Source: Draconibacterium aestuarii
Lineage (GTDB): Bacteria > Bacteroidota > Bacteroidia > Bacteroidales > Prolixibacteraceae
Reading direction: 5' to 3'
Length of the DNA: 64,000 bases
Assembly: GCA_026671195.1 (NCBI GenBank)
Contig: JAPOHD010000068.1
Coordinates: 124,001-188,000 of the forward strand
Shown here: one piece after another, positions 43,801 through 52,541 of the stretch
Position numbering within the stretch: the stretch's first letter is position 1
How the letters are laid out: every line of letters starts with the position of its first letter
Position numbers and translations under genes: made by a program
Notes under the pieces: generated by a model
Told to the model about the DNA's origin: nothing
The model's database searches: none
The model's input: only the letters and a program-made list of their open reading frames with translations

Positions 43801-43939
43801 CCCTGTAGATTAGTATTTGAGCGGTTGTGGTTCCGTAATCATTTTCGATAAATGTGGCGTATGCAATGGCAATTCCAAAAATTATTAAAAGGATTCCAGT
43901 GAAAAACATGGACTGAAGAAATGAGAATATTTTTTTCAT
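40859..43939 (-). CDS. CcsBA-type cytochrome c haem lyase (fused ResB/CcsB and CcsA)
   Basis: The ATG at 43939 (MKKIFSFLQSMFFTGILL) gives 1026 residues; a longer frame starts at 43996. The N-terminal third is ResB/CcsB-like, with three membrane segments and a large periplasmic part (to about 430), then a membrane segment, a signal-like segment near 480 (KKYFAIIVVGVLLGFNASA) and a second periplasmic part. The C-terminal 300 residues are CcsA: eight or so membrane helices with the haem-handling WWD-like motif WANESWGRYWGWDPKETWA and the His in SGHAPWSNGYES and HVAIITASYG. The protein exports haem and attaches it to CXXCH motifs. It is the last gene of a row of multihaem cytochrome genes, the obvious clients. 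Confidence 0.94.
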   Translation of the reverse strand: MKKIFSFLQSMFFTGILLIIFGIAIAYATFIENDYGTTTAQILIYRAWWFELLLGILCLNIVGSIFKHKLVTRKKWPMLLFHIAFIVIGIGAMVTRYYSYEGNMHIREGQASNSIVSTESFISVKATQNGKTVTSQKQVLFSGYTGNSFSDKLKLNGQTIKIKNLMFMPSATEQIIPDPMGLAILSMIAVDENMQRSDFMLEAGDTKMIFGKSIGFNPSQSNDIIFRTENSKLYITAHDTITVSGMSESDVTLVPGSTETEVQIQKLYSLGQLNFVVQQFTPKAKTELIYSHPQKGMALPDGIKTLVTVGDQSKEVIIFGRKGETGTPLNTHINGIDIEITYGSKEIELPFSLYLSEFQLERYPGSMSPSSYASEVILKDKGAEKPFRIYMNNILKYQGYRFFQSSYDTDEKGTILSVNHDALGTGITYFGYLIMVLGMVLGLFNKNSRFTTLLNTSVKIREERKKYFAIIVVGVLLGFNASAQAPAINKNHVKEFGELAIQNRQGRIEPVNTLASQILRKVAKKTSWEGMAPTEVFLDMQANPEKWKNIAIIKVSNPELRKQLGIYTGKYATFNSIVLPRQMGGYKLAAMVQQAYEKKSNERNKLDKEIIYVDERVNILMNVFNGQYLTIFPIPDHENSKWVSAANPTMLADEMALYAQKTIDSYMNSVFNNDWSSADRLLQIVKENQVKYGASVLPSPGTIKLEVFYNNINIFGKLSKIFMFTGLILLFIQLTSVFNPKIKLRTIKKLAFFFILLMFVFETAGLGIRWYISGHAPWSNGYESMIFVSWATCLGGLIFSRRSEITLSLTTVLAGLTLMVAGMSWMSPEITNLVPVLKSYWLIVHVAIITASYGFLGISALLGFLNLILMVFRTSKNNNRINFTVKELTNIIQIALIIGLLMLTVGSFLGGVWANESWGRYWGWDPKETWALVTILVYTFITHMHRIPGFKGNFAISAATLVGFSSVLMTYFGVNYYLSGLHSYAQGEAAPIPTGVYVAVFVVIVVIAAAFISEGKNKPKEETETI

Positions 43940-44146
43940 GTGTTTAAAATTGTTTGTTTTTAAGGTATGCCATGGAATTCGCATAAAAAATTTCATAATA
44001 GTATTCCGACACTAAAGTTTAATAAACAATTTAATGTTCGATTGTGTTTGCGCTAAATTAAAAATGAAAAGGATTAACGCGCTAAAAAAAATCCTTTGCT
44101 AATAAAACAAAGGAATTTTCATTACTATTTACAATAGGTAGATTTG

Positions 44147-44638
44147 CTATTCGGTTGTTGGATCGTCGTGAGCAATTTTTGCTACATATTCTTCAAAATT
44201 AAATCCTTTATAATTCGGACTTTCTTCATTGTGACAAGTTTTACAAACTTTTTCGTCGGGTATAACCAATCCTTTGGCAAGCGAAAGTTTTTGATTCTTC
44301 ATTATAGCTGCAGTTTTATACATGCTACCAGGTCCGTGGCAAGATTCGCATGACACACCTTCTTCAACTTTTAAACCTGCCAGTAATTTAGAATCGACTG
44401 CAGCTGCCGTTGAATGACATTTTAAACATTTTGGATCGTTCGCTTCATCGCCCTTCAAACTTTCCATGGCTTTAGCGTGTGGCCCTTCCTGCCACTTGTT
44501 AAATTGTTCACCTTTGTCGGGCTTATTATGGCACATTTTGCATTTTGTAGCACCTATATACTTAAAATTTTGTGCGGATACGGCTGTACTTAAAAAGAAA
44601 GCCAGACCTAATAACAGGAATAAATTTTTGTAGTTCAT
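44147..44638 (-). CDS. Periplasmic tetrahaem cytochrome c (c554-like)
   Basis: 163 residues with a signal peptide (about 1-22, VSAQ). Four CXXCH haem sites: CKMCH, CLKCH, CESCH and CKTCH. The YIGATKCKMCHNKPDKGEQFNKWQEGPHAKAMESL opening matches the cytochrome c554/multihaem family, where the first site often reads CxMCH. Such proteins shuttle electrons in the periplasm. It lies 44 bp after the NapC-like gene, so the two are probably one transcript; a 207-bp gap follows before ccsBA. Confidence 0.93.
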   Translation of the reverse strand: MNYKNLFLLLGLAFFLSTAVSAQNFKYIGATKCKMCHNKPDKGEQFNKWQEGPHAKAMESLKGDEANDPKCLKCHSTAAAVDSKLLAGLKVEEGVSCESCHGPGSMYKTAAIMKNQKLSLAKGLVIPDEKVCKTCHNEESPNYKGFNFEEYVAKIAHDDPTTE

Positions 44639-44682
44639 ATTTTAAATTTTTAAGGTTTTGTAATTCATTTATTATATACTTG

Positions 44683-46185
44683 TTAATACAGAGCAGAGTG
44701 GCACACCGAGCATAGTTCTGTTTGCCATGCTTTATCAATATCAACGGGATGATTAAACTCAAGAGGTTCGAGTGAGTTCGCATAGGTCATTGTATCGGAA
44801 TTTCCCTGTGCTACTATATTGTGACACAAAGTGCAATCTTTTGAAATAACCACGCCTTTATCTGTTGCATGACGATCGTTGTGACAACGATAACATCCAT
44901 CCGATTCCATGTGCCCGATGTTATTGGGATATTCTTTCCAACTTACTTTCATATATGGAAATATATTATTGGCATAATCGGTTTTCATTTCTTCGATCGC
45001 CTCGTCAATGTCAGTCTTTCTTTCTTCATAAACCTCGGGGTAACCTGTTTCAAACCACTCTTTAACCTGTGTCTCAATTGCTAAAAATGCGCTGTCTTTT
45101 GTCGGGTATTCCTGGTTTAAAGCAAGCATTGCTATTAGTTTAATTCCCGGAAGAGTGGTGGATATTTTACCTTGACTCATTGATTGATCGATAAAATTTT
45201 GCGGCGCGTTGTAATTGTGTGATGGCCGGTTGTGGCAATCCAAACAATCCATAACTCTTGTTTCCAGCGAATCCAGTTCAGCCTCGCTTAGTATGTTTTC
45301 ATCGTCGGTAAAAACTTTTACATCGCCGGTTTTTATATTGGTGTATCGTACCCACGGAATAATTTGTCGTTTATCATCCGATGCCTTGTACTCTATCTTT
45401 ACATCAGGACTGATGTGCTGATGAATTCCTTTTTCAATTTCGCCTTTTGTTATTTTTGAACTGGTTTTAACCTGCAGGTGAATAATATTTTCGGTGTTAT
45501 CTTCTTCAGTAAGGAAAGAATGTTTGACTCTGAGTTTCCTGTCGTAAAATTTTTCGGGCCAGTGGCATTGCTCACACGTTTCTTGTGCCGGCCGTAAATT
45601 GGCAATTGGTGTTGGAATTGGTTGCGGGTATTTTTTTGCCAGCACCGAATATACCTGGTACAATCCCGAGAGTTTACTTTTTACATACCAACTTGCGCCC
45701 GAACCAACATGGCACTTTACGCAGGCAACCCGTTCGTGCGATGAACCGTGGTAGGTGGCATATTCCGGTTCCATAACCTGGTGACACAACTTACCGCAAA
45801 ATTCAACAGATTCAGTATAATGAAATGCTTCGTAACTGCCAATGGATGATATTATTAACAGAAAAATGGTTCCGATTATAAAAATAATAGCCGCATTACG
45901 TGTGCCTGTATTGTTAAAATCAATAGTGGGCCAGGCTAATTGTGTCCCTTCTTGATCGGCCTTTCTTGCCTTTTTACGATTAATTCGCATTCCAATAGGA
46001 ATAAGCAATAAACCAACAAATAAAAAAATTGGTAATACAATGTAAATGAAGAGTCCAATATAAGAGCCTCCAAAATTAAAAAGTGTATTCAGAATTACCA
46101 ATGATAATATGGTGGCGAGGTTAAAGCCAGCTAAAATTGCGCCGGCAATGGAGATCCAGTTTTTAATCGATGATGGTAATCTCAT
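44683..46185 (-). CDS. NapC/NirT-like membrane-anchored multihaem cytochrome c, seven haem sites
   Basis: 500 residues. Three membrane segments (about 11-33, 43-66, 97-117) precede a periplasmic haem domain. The first haem site is CGKLCH, a CX3CH instead of CXXCH, followed by HQVMEPEYATYHGSSHERVACVKCH typical of the NapC/NrfH family. The others are CEQCH, CLDCH, CYRCH, CTLCH and CSVCH, the last five residues before the C-terminus. NapC/NrfH proteins oxidise quinol and pass electrons to periplasmic reductases. This one is longer and has more haems than the usual four or five. A candidate FNR site lies 109-122 bp upstream of its start. Confidence 0.92.
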   Translation of the reverse strand: MRLPSSIKNWISIAGAILAGFNLATILSLVILNTLFNFGGSYIGLFIYIVLPIFLFVGLLLIPIGMRINRKKARKADQEGTQLAWPTIDFNNTGTRNAAIIFIIGTIFLLIISSIGSYEAFHYTESVEFCGKLCHQVMEPEYATYHGSSHERVACVKCHVGSGASWYVKSKLSGLYQVYSVLAKKYPQPIPTPIANLRPAQETCEQCHWPEKFYDRKLRVKHSFLTEEDNTENIIHLQVKTSSKITKGEIEKGIHQHISPDVKIEYKASDDKRQIIPWVRYTNIKTGDVKVFTDDENILSEAELDSLETRVMDCLDCHNRPSHNYNAPQNFIDQSMSQGKISTTLPGIKLIAMLALNQEYPTKDSAFLAIETQVKEWFETGYPEVYEERKTDIDEAIEEMKTDYANNIFPYMKVSWKEYPNNIGHMESDGCYRCHNDRHATDKGVVISKDCTLCHNIVAQGNSDTMTYANSLEPLEFNHPVDIDKAWQTELCSVCHSALY

Positions 46186-46293
46186 TTGTATTTATTTTAA
46201 AGTATATTTTTAAACATTATACTTCTTACAAGATTGTAAAAAATGTATAATATTTCAACACTCATTCTTAATTTGTAATTCTTCTATATATGC

Positions 46294-46307
46294 TTGATAA
46301 TTATGAA
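46294..46307. promoter_or_regulatory. Candidate FNR/Crp site before the NapC-like gene
   Basis: TTGATAATTATGAA matches TTGAT-N4-ATCAA in nine of ten fixed positions. It lies about 110-120 bp before the start codon of the NapC-like gene, in a 255-bp gap. Confidence 0.45.
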
Positions 46308-46440
46308 ATTATGCTCTTTGCTTTTATGGTTTGTTAATCTTCGTTAGTCCATAATTCTTGTCATTTTCAGTAGGTTAATAAACACTGTTTTTTAAACACA
46401 TCTCGTAAATAATCATTCTATGGTATTAAGTTTTTGATTC

Positions 46441-49290
46441 TTAATGAAAAAGTAAGGAGTATATTATTAATCCAACCAGAACTATTCCGCAGAAAAGAGC
46501 GATAAAACCGAAAGTTCTTATCCATCTCATTTTTTGTTTTGAAAACTCTTTTTCAACCATAACCTCTGCTAATTTGCCGGATTTTCTGAGCTCTTCAAAT
46601 TCGTGGGGCCTGTCTTTTCTGTATTCATCAACAGGTACATGACCTGTGAAAATTACGGTATCCATTGGAAATGCTTCAGGACGAAGGTGGGTATTAAAGA
46701 AGTGTACGGTGAAAATAAAACCAACAGCAAGCAATGCTTCGTCGCTATGGATAATTTGTGCCACATTTATTAACCATCCCGGTAAAAAGCGGGTGAAAAA
46801 TTCGGGGAACCAAAGCATTAATCCGGTTGAACCAATTACCACCACTCCCCAAAAAACAGCAAAATAATCAAACTTCTCCCAATAGGTCCAACGGCCATAT
46901 TTCGGACGTTTACCAATTCCGATAAACCATTTTATTGAAGCCCAAAAATCTTGAACATCCTTACGATTGAACATCAATGAATTACTACCAAAAATAAATT
47001 TACTGAAAGTAACACCGTGGTTGAATTTAATTTTCAGCAACGATACAACGTGAAAAATAAAATAGCCAAAAGTAATTACTGCCGCAATTCGATGAATTCT
47101 ACCGGCAATCAAGGCACCTCCAATTTGGTTTGAAAGAAATTTGGCCCAGTCCATGTAGGCAAATTTTAAAATCATTCCGGTAAGTGCCAGCATTATAAAA
47201 CTTACAATTATAAAAATGTGGGTTATGCGGTTCTTTTTTGAAAAACGCCTGATATACATTTGTTTTCCTTCAATTTTTTTGTGCTTCTTTTTCTTTTTGA
47301 TCATTGCTCCCAACGAACGTGGAATCCATAATAATGTGTGTAAGCCAAAAAATGCAAAAACACTTAAAAGTAAACCGGTCATTGCCCAGAAGGTGTAATA
47401 CAGCCAGGGAAATTTACTTTTGTCGTAGTGTGTGGCGTGTGTGAGGTAACCCGTGAATTTCATATTCGCATCTTCGTGGCATTTTTTGCAGGTACCAACT
47501 ATGTTTCGCGGACTGATTGTTGATTTCTGATTATCCATCCGATAAATGTTGTGGGCTCCATGGCAATCGGAACACCTCGCGGCCTGGTTGTAACCCAATT
47601 GATAAACTTTGCCATGATAGGTTTCCAAATAGGTTTCGGCAAGCTCACTATGGCACTGACCACACTGACTTGTAATTTCAGACATGAATTTATCTTCGTG
47701 TACATTGGAAATCTGATGAGCTGAATGACAGGTTTCACAGGTTGGGAATTTTTGGTCTCCCATATTGTCCTTATGACCGTGCTCACTTTGCGTATATTCA
47801 TCGTAAATACCTTTGTGGCATTGCCCGCATGTTTTAGCTAAATTCGCCGGATTAATAGACGAACGCTCATCTTCTTCTTTCAAATTTAAATGAGTGGTGT
47901 GGCAATCGGTACAAATAGCTGCTGATAATAGTCCCTTTTTTTCTAAACTTTTACCATGCACACTATTCGAATAATCGTAATAAACATTCTTTTCTTTAAG
48001 ATCAGCCGTTTCTGTTGCCTGCCCGTTTTCGGTATGGCACGATCCGCATAATTTTGGAACTGCCGACCTGAAAACAGGAGAGGTTTCATCATCTGCTCTC
48101 TTAACTATATGCGATCCGTGGCAATCGGTACAATAAGGAGCATTGGGATCTTTGGCAAAATAGGCTGTTCCATGTCCACTCGAAAAATAAATTTCGGCTT
48201 CTTCTGCATGGCAGCTCGAACAATCTATCTTGTTGGCAGTTTCGCAGGGACGTGCAATATTCGCTGTTACATCGGAATGACATTTTACACAAGTAATATT
48301 GTTGTGTGCCGATCCGACCAAATCATTTACGTTGACGGTTAATGATACTTGCTGGTTGTCTACTATTTTATGTAATGCTTCGTTCTCGTGACAAGTCAGA
48401 CATGTTTTATCCGAAATATTGGCCACAATATTTTGTATCTCCACTTTATGAGGTGGATGACAATCGGTACAGGCGGGAATTGCTCCTGGCTTTTTCTCCC
48501 ACAACTCTTTATTAATAACTTTAACGTGAACATCTTCAATACGCGCGTGACATTTCATACAGGTACTCGCAATGTTTTTTTGCGAAATACTCGAATTTAT
48601 GTTCGTGTGTGGTAATACCAGGTGATTGCCATGGCAGTCGTTACAGGTAGCGGTTACTATCAATCCACTGTTGAAAAGTCCCTTCCCGTGAATGCCCTGG
48701 CTGTAATTTTCTATGATGTTATGTTCCGGAATATTGTATGATCGTGCAACCGGAGCTCCCTCGCGATGACATTTGGCACATAACACCGGGATGTTCATTT
48801 TATAGGTAAGCGATTTCGGATCGGAAGAACTTATAATCTGGTGGGTTCCGTGACATTCGGCACAATCAGGTGCATTTCTGTCATTAGCCAGAAACGCTTT
48901 CCCATGAACACCACCTAAAAAATTAGTCAGCGGCTCATCATGACACTCGCCGCAGTTCACTGGTTGTAGTGTATCAGGATGTGGAAATTCTTCTACATCA
49001 GCATCGGTGTGGCACGAAATACATTCAAGGTAACTGTGTACCGAGTTTTCCAGGATTCCGGCAGGAATATATCTGGATAGTTTTCTGCCGCTTCGCAAAG
49101 TGTATAGGTCCGGATCGTCGTGACACATGGCACAATCTTCATTTGACTGAGCCTGTAATTGCATACTGGTAATAAATAAACAAGTAGCAATGAATATAAA
49201 CTGTATGAATTTTCTGGAACCTATATGATAAATATTTCGAGATATATATCGGGTTCCGAAAACGATTAGTCCTTCCGGTATTTTAAGCAT
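46441..49290 (-). CDS. Nineteen-haem cytochrome c fused to a cytochrome b membrane module
   Basis: 949 residues. After a signal region (about 20-50; [21 protein letters not shown]) come nineteen CXXCH sites between about residues 54 and 630 (CAMCH to CKKCH), many followed by xxxH as in [16 protein letters not shown] and CSDCHGAH, which are cytochrome c3-like bis-His pairs. The C-terminal 300 residues hold about six membrane helices with His ligands ([45 protein letters not shown]) as in cytochrome b561/formate dehydrogenase gamma subunits. A quinol-linked cytochrome b and a periplasmic haem wire in one chain is the natural reading. It should take electrons from menaquinol, or return them, and carry them away from the membrane. 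Confidence 0.93.
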   Translation of the reverse strand: MLKIPEGLIVFGTRYISRNIYHIGSRKFIQFIFIATCLFITSMQLQAQSNEDCAMCHDDPDLYTLRSGRKLSRYIPAGILENSVHSYLECISCHTDADVEEFPHPDTLQPVNCGECHDEPLTNFLGGVHGKAFLANDRNAPDCAECHGTHQIISSSDPKSLTYKMNIPVLCAKCHREGAPVARSYNIPEHNIIENYSQGIHGKGLFNSGLIVTATCNDCHGNHLVLPHTNINSSISQKNIASTCMKCHARIEDVHVKVINKELWEKKPGAIPACTDCHPPHKVEIQNIVANISDKTCLTCHENEALHKIVDNQQVSLTVNVNDLVGSAHNNITCVKCHSDVTANIARPCETANKIDCSSCHAEEAEIYFSSGHGTAYFAKDPNAPYCTDCHGSHIVKRADDETSPVFRSAVPKLCGSCHTENGQATETADLKEKNVYYDYSNSVHGKSLEKKGLLSAAICTDCHTTHLNLKEEDERSSINPANLAKTCGQCHKGIYDEYTQSEHGHKDNMGDQKFPTCETCHSAHQISNVHEDKFMSEITSQCGQCHSELAETYLETYHGKVYQLGYNQAARCSDCHGAHNIYRMDNQKSTISPRNIVGTCKKCHEDANMKFTGYLTHATHYDKSKFPWLYYTFWAMTGLLLSVFAFFGLHTLLWIPRSLGAMIKKKKKHKKIEGKQMYIRRFSKKNRITHIFIIVSFIMLALTGMILKFAYMDWAKFLSNQIGGALIAGRIHRIAAVITFGYFIFHVVSLLKIKFNHGVTFSKFIFGSNSLMFNRKDVQDFWASIKWFIGIGKRPKYGRWTYWEKFDYFAVFWGVVVIGSTGLMLWFPEFFTRFLPGWLINVAQIIHSDEALLAVGFIFTVHFFNTHLRPEAFPMDTVIFTGHVPVDEYRKDRPHEFEELRKSGKLAEVMVEKEFSKQKMRWIRTFGFIALFCGIVLVGLIIYSLLFH

Positions 49291-49423
49291 CCTTCTTCTT
49301 TTAAAGTTGTAAAATCACTTTTTATCCTTCTTCACGTTCGGAATCTAAAATTTCAGTTAATTACTTTGCATTCTTGAACCAATTCCGATATGTTTCTAGT
49401 TCTGACGATATATTCTTTTTCCG

Positions 49424-50041
49424 CTAAACATGATGCCATCCATTTATAATACTTTTAAAATTATGTAATGGTGTTTTGCCAATTGATGCTACATACAAGT
49501 GTATTATTAAAAAAATGGAAATAAAGAAGCCAAGTGCAGAGTGTAATACTGCAGTAATAAAAACACCACTTAAGTTGTATACCTTTTCAATAATCAGCTC
49601 TGGAAACAGCAGTGCAAATCCGGTTATAATTACCAAAAGAACTGCTACATACATTATAAAAACATAAAAGTATTTTTGAAGTGGATTAAATTTTCTTTTT
49701 TCAGACAGCGGATAGGGAGCTTTCATTCCATTAAACATGCCCCATATATAATAATAAGCCTGTTTTAAGGGGCGTTTTATAAAGTTTTTAGGTTTAACAA
49801 TATAATAGACACTATTTCGGGTAATTATATTTCCGATCAAAAACACCAGGTAATTAATCGAAACCAGAACGCCCGATACATTGTGCACATTAACTGCAAC
49901 ATTAAAGCTTATAAACGACGATTCTTCAGCCGTTCGCATGGAGATTCCGGTAATGATCAACAGGATTATTCCAATTGCATTTATAGCGTGCCAAATACGC
50001 AACCAAAGCGGGTAAAAATATATTTTATTAGTACTGGTCAT
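49424..50041 (-). CDS. Cytochrome b561-type membrane subunit
   Basis: 205 residues with four main membrane helices and a His in each of the expected places: LWLRIWHAINAIG (helix 1), VNVHNVSGV (helix 2), AVLHSALGF and LIIHLYVASIG (helices 3 and 4). This is the di-haem cytochrome b561/thiosulfate-reductase cytochrome b fold that passes electrons between quinone and a c-type cytochrome. It is 5 bp downstream of the heptahaem cytochrome gene and surely pairs with it. It is a second cytochrome b besides the one fused in the 46441 gene. Confidence 0.9.
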   Translation of the reverse strand: MTSTNKIYFYPLWLRIWHAINAIGIILLIITGISMRTAEESSFISFNVAVNVHNVSGVLVSINYLVFLIGNIITRNSVYYIVKPKNFIKRPLKQAYYYIWGMFNGMKAPYPLSEKRKFNPLQKYFYVFIMYVAVLLVIITGFALLFPELIIEKVYNLSGVFITAVLHSALGFFISIFLIIHLYVASIGKTPLHNFKSIINGWHHV

Positions 50042-50046
50042 ATGCT

Positions 50047-50982
50047 CTATTTTTTTAATATTCTGAAAACAGTATGAATAATGATTCCGGCAAGGGTTAG
50101 AATAAAAATGAGTTTACTTAACCAATTTAGTAAAGGCACCTGGTTTGCCCCGATAACATACGAATCGTTAGATATAACCGTAGATAACATACCATTTTCT
50201 GACCGTTGTTGCAGATTCTGGTATTTGTACAACGATGCTTTTAAACGCGAATTTGCAGTGTGACATTCCACACAGTTTCTAACGGCCTGTTCTTTGCCGA
50301 CAATGTTGTGCGAGACCAATAAACTATCGGTAACCTGTGTATGGCACTCTATACAACGAACATGTTCAAAATGCAGTTCCTGATTTGGCAACCACTCGTG
50401 AATTTGGACAATTTTTGGATTTTCATGACCCGATACCATTTCGTACCTTTTCATATCGTTGTGGCACGAAAGACACATGTTATTGCTGTACTCAACAATT
50501 TTCAGTACATCATCACTTATCCGGGTAGTTGATGCGTATGTGTGTTGACTGTGACATTTTGCACAGGTAAAATTATCTTCATACAATTGATAATGTACAC
50601 TTTTGCGGAATTCCTCGTCAATCACTTCAAACTGGTACCTGGCAAATGATTCATCGCCTCCGTGGCAATCGAGACATGTTCCCAGTGGCTCCAGTTTTAA
50701 CTCGGCATTATGCGGATAGGTTGTATAATCGTAGGAGTGGCAGTCGGTACAGTCAAACTGATTATGAACACCCAACTTTAGCGCTGTAGTATCGATTATA
50801 TAATACGGATTCATTAACTTCTTTTCTTCGGTTTCCAATAACGAATTATGGAACTTGTAAGATTGGTTCGAGTGGCATTTCAAGCAGGCATGGTTTTGGG
50901 CATCATTATAATATTGTGCCCGTGCCACTGTATTAATTCCTATCAAAAACAGTAGTTGTATTATGAACTGACAATTTCTCAT
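50047..50982 (-). CDS. Membrane-anchored heptahaem cytochrome c
   Basis: 311 residues with a signal peptide (about 1-22) and a C-terminal membrane helix (about 287-305, WLSKLIFILTLAGIIIHTVF). Seven CXXCH sites: CLKCH, CTDCH, CLDCH, CAKCH, CLSCH, CIECH and CVECH. Several have a partner His a few residues on (CAKCHSQH). The tail anchor would hold the haem domain at the periplasmic face of the inner membrane, next to the cytochrome b encoded 5 bp downstream. Together they form a two-part quinol:cytochrome module (inference). Confidence 0.92.
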   Translation of the reverse strand: MRNCQFIIQLLFLIGINTVARAQYYNDAQNHACLKCHSNQSYKFHNSLLETEEKKLMNPYYIIDTTALKLGVHNQFDCTDCHSYDYTTYPHNAELKLEPLGTCLDCHGGDESFARYQFEVIDEEFRKSVHYQLYEDNFTCAKCHSQHTYASTTRISDDVLKIVEYSNNMCLSCHNDMKRYEMVSGHENPKIVQIHEWLPNQELHFEHVRCIECHTQVTDSLLVSHNIVGKEQAVRNCVECHTANSRLKASLYKYQNLQQRSENGMLSTVISNDSYVIGANQVPLLNWLSKLIFILTLAGIIIHTVFRILKK

Positions 50983-51049
50983 TTGAAATTATTATTTGGA
51001 ATAGTTTACTTTTGATTGCTTACGTTTTTTCTGAAATTGATTTTTTTAG

Positions 51050-51090
51050 TAAAAATGGTAATATCACAAATTAGTGATATTACCATTTAA
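51050..51090 (-). terminator. Rho-independent terminator after the beta-barrel gene
   Basis: A perfect 15-bp stem AAATGGTAATATCAC (51053-51067) with GTGATATTACCATTT (51074-51088), 6-nt loop, followed on the minus strand by a T-run. It separates the barrel gene from the heptahaem gene, so the cluster is at least two transcripts. Confidence 0.8.
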
Positions 51091-51118
51091 TAGAACAGTC
51101 ATTTGCGTTTTTATCATA

Positions 51119-52033
51119 TTAAAACATCCAAAGTCGGGTTATTGTAAAGCCTATTGCTAGTCCTTTGTTTTTCCAGTCGTTTTGATTGTATGTCATAATG
51201 TCTTGCGGAATTATACCGTCTGCAGTTCCAACATAAATCTGGAAGGCATGCGTAAAAGTAAATATTTCAACTCCAAAAGCCAGGTTTGGTTTCGCATGCG
51301 TGTCCCATGTGCTTTGTTCTGTAATATTTTTAATTTTTAACGGATGGTCATACGTGAACATGAGTGAACCTTGTGGTGAGAATTTAATCCTACCGTTAAC
51401 ATGTGCACCAATTATATCGTGGTTATAATCATGATCAACCAAATTATAGTGAGTAAAGCTGGCACCTGCCTGTAGTGAAAACCAATCACAAAATTTTCTA
51501 CCAATAATTAATTGAGAAAAGTAAGAGAACCGGTCGTCAAAACCTAAATGAAAAATGCCACTTTCACCAGAATGTCGAATGTCCCCTGTGCCAAAAGCAT
51601 CTTCATTACGACCATCAATTGCAAAAACTCCATACAAAGCTATCGATACCGGCACTTTGTTTTGTTCCGTTTGCTGAAAAACAGTCCATTTCGCATTAAA
51701 ATCGGTGTACATGTTCTTCTTGGTTTGCCCGATACCTATTTGGAAATTCTTAATGGGCGTATAGTTTAATCCCAGGCGAACATTAGCTCCTGGTGCGTAA
51801 ATTCCCCATAAATCGGATGTTCCATTTTGCATGGAGCCAAATTTGTGTTGAATTATAAATTCCAAAGTTCTGGCATCCGGTATTACAGTTGTCTGTGCAT
51901 CTATTAATATACCACTTTCAAATGGCGGACTTACAGGAGTATCTTTTACTTTCTCAGTTTCTTCTTGTGCAAAGAGTTGTATTGCATAAGCGAAAATGGC
52001 GAGTAATATTATATATTTTTTCATAGTAAACAT
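51119..52033 (-). CDS. DUF5777-type outer-membrane beta-barrel protein
   Basis: 304 residues with a signal peptide (MKKYIILLAIFAYAIQLFAQ after an alternative upstream Met). The mature chain is a run of amphipathic beta strands with alternating aromatic residues (VIPDARTLEFIIQHKFGSM, ANVRLGLNYTPIKNFQIGIGQTKKNMYTDFNAKW, SYFSQLIIGRKFCDWFSLQAGASF) and a C-terminal aromatic strand ending LWMF, as in outer-membrane barrels. It matches the DUF5777 pattern. It lies 11 bp after a monohaem lipoprotein gene, which suggests that the two work together. A pore or scaffold for electron exit through the outer membrane is inference; no haem motif is present in it. Confidence 0.82.
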   Translation of the reverse strand: MFTMKKYIILLAIFAYAIQLFAQEETEKVKDTPVSPPFESGILIDAQTTVIPDARTLEFIIQHKFGSMQNGTSDLWGIYAPGANVRLGLNYTPIKNFQIGIGQTKKNMYTDFNAKWTVFQQTEQNKVPVSIALYGVFAIDGRNEDAFGTGDIRHSGESGIFHLGFDDRFSYFSQLIIGRKFCDWFSLQAGASFTHYNLVDHDYNHDIIGAHVNGRIKFSPQGSLMFTYDHPLKIKNITEQSTWDTHAKPNLAFGVEIFTFTHAFQIYVGTADGIIPQDIMTYNQNDWKNKGLAIGFTITRLWMF

Positions 52034-52044
52034 TTTGAATATGG

Positions 52045-52434
52045 TTAGTTATTCTGAGCTCCCTGATTTATCCATAGAAGTATCTGCGATGCCTGTGTAG
52101 TGGAGTATTTTGCCCAGCTGTGCTTGCCGGTTGCAGGAGATGGGTAATCATAAATAGAACTGCTCTCAGGATCTGATGTATTCACGTACCCTGGAACGAT
52201 GTTTGAATACACATTTGTTCCGGTTAAATTGGGAGCTTGCCCACCGTTGTGGCAAGAAACACATTTCGCAGAAGTGAATATTGGAACGATATCTTGCGTG
52301 AAACTAATCTCCGGAGCATCCGGATCGTCGGGATCTGTAGGGATTTCAGGTTCCGGAATCATAAAGTTGTATAAACATCCTGTAAACAGGAAGGTAACAA
52401 ATACAACGGAGAATAAAATCTTGAGTTTTTTCAT
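52045..52434 (-). CDS. Monohaem c-type cytochrome lipoprotein
   Basis: 129 residues with a lipoprotein signal (lipobox LFTGC, Cys at residue 20). An Asp/Pro-rich spacer (EIPTDPDDPDAP) is followed by SFTQDIVPIFTSAKCVSCHNGGQ with a single CXXCH, then an NLTGTNVYSNIV block and a final ILLWINQGAQNN; this is the layout of small cytochrome c domains found in Bacteroidota/Planctomycetota surface proteins. It is likely anchored to the outer membrane by lipid. The gene overlaps nothing and is 11 bp before the barrel gene on the same strand. Confidence 0.88.
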   Translation of the reverse strand: MKKLKILFSVVFVTFLFTGCLYNFMIPEPEIPTDPDDPDAPEISFTQDIVPIFTSAKCVSCHNGGQAPNLTGTNVYSNIVPGYVNTSDPESSSIYDYPSPATGKHSWAKYSTTQASQILLWINQGAQNN

Positions 52435-52466
52435 GATAAAATTTCTTAGTATGAAAAAGTAATAAA

Positions 52467-52496
52467 AAAGACTTCTTGTAAAAAAGAAGTCTTTAT
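52467..52496 (-). terminator. Terminator after the collagen-like cytochrome gene
   Basis: AAAGACTTCTT (52467-52477) pairs perfectly with AAGAAGTCTTT (52484-52494); on the minus strand a T-run follows. It lies between the hexahaem and monohaem genes, so readthrough would be needed for one long transcript. Confidence 0.75.
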
Positions 52497-52541
52497 TATC
52501 CTATTTTATAAGTATCATCTTAATGTGGCATGAAATGGTTA

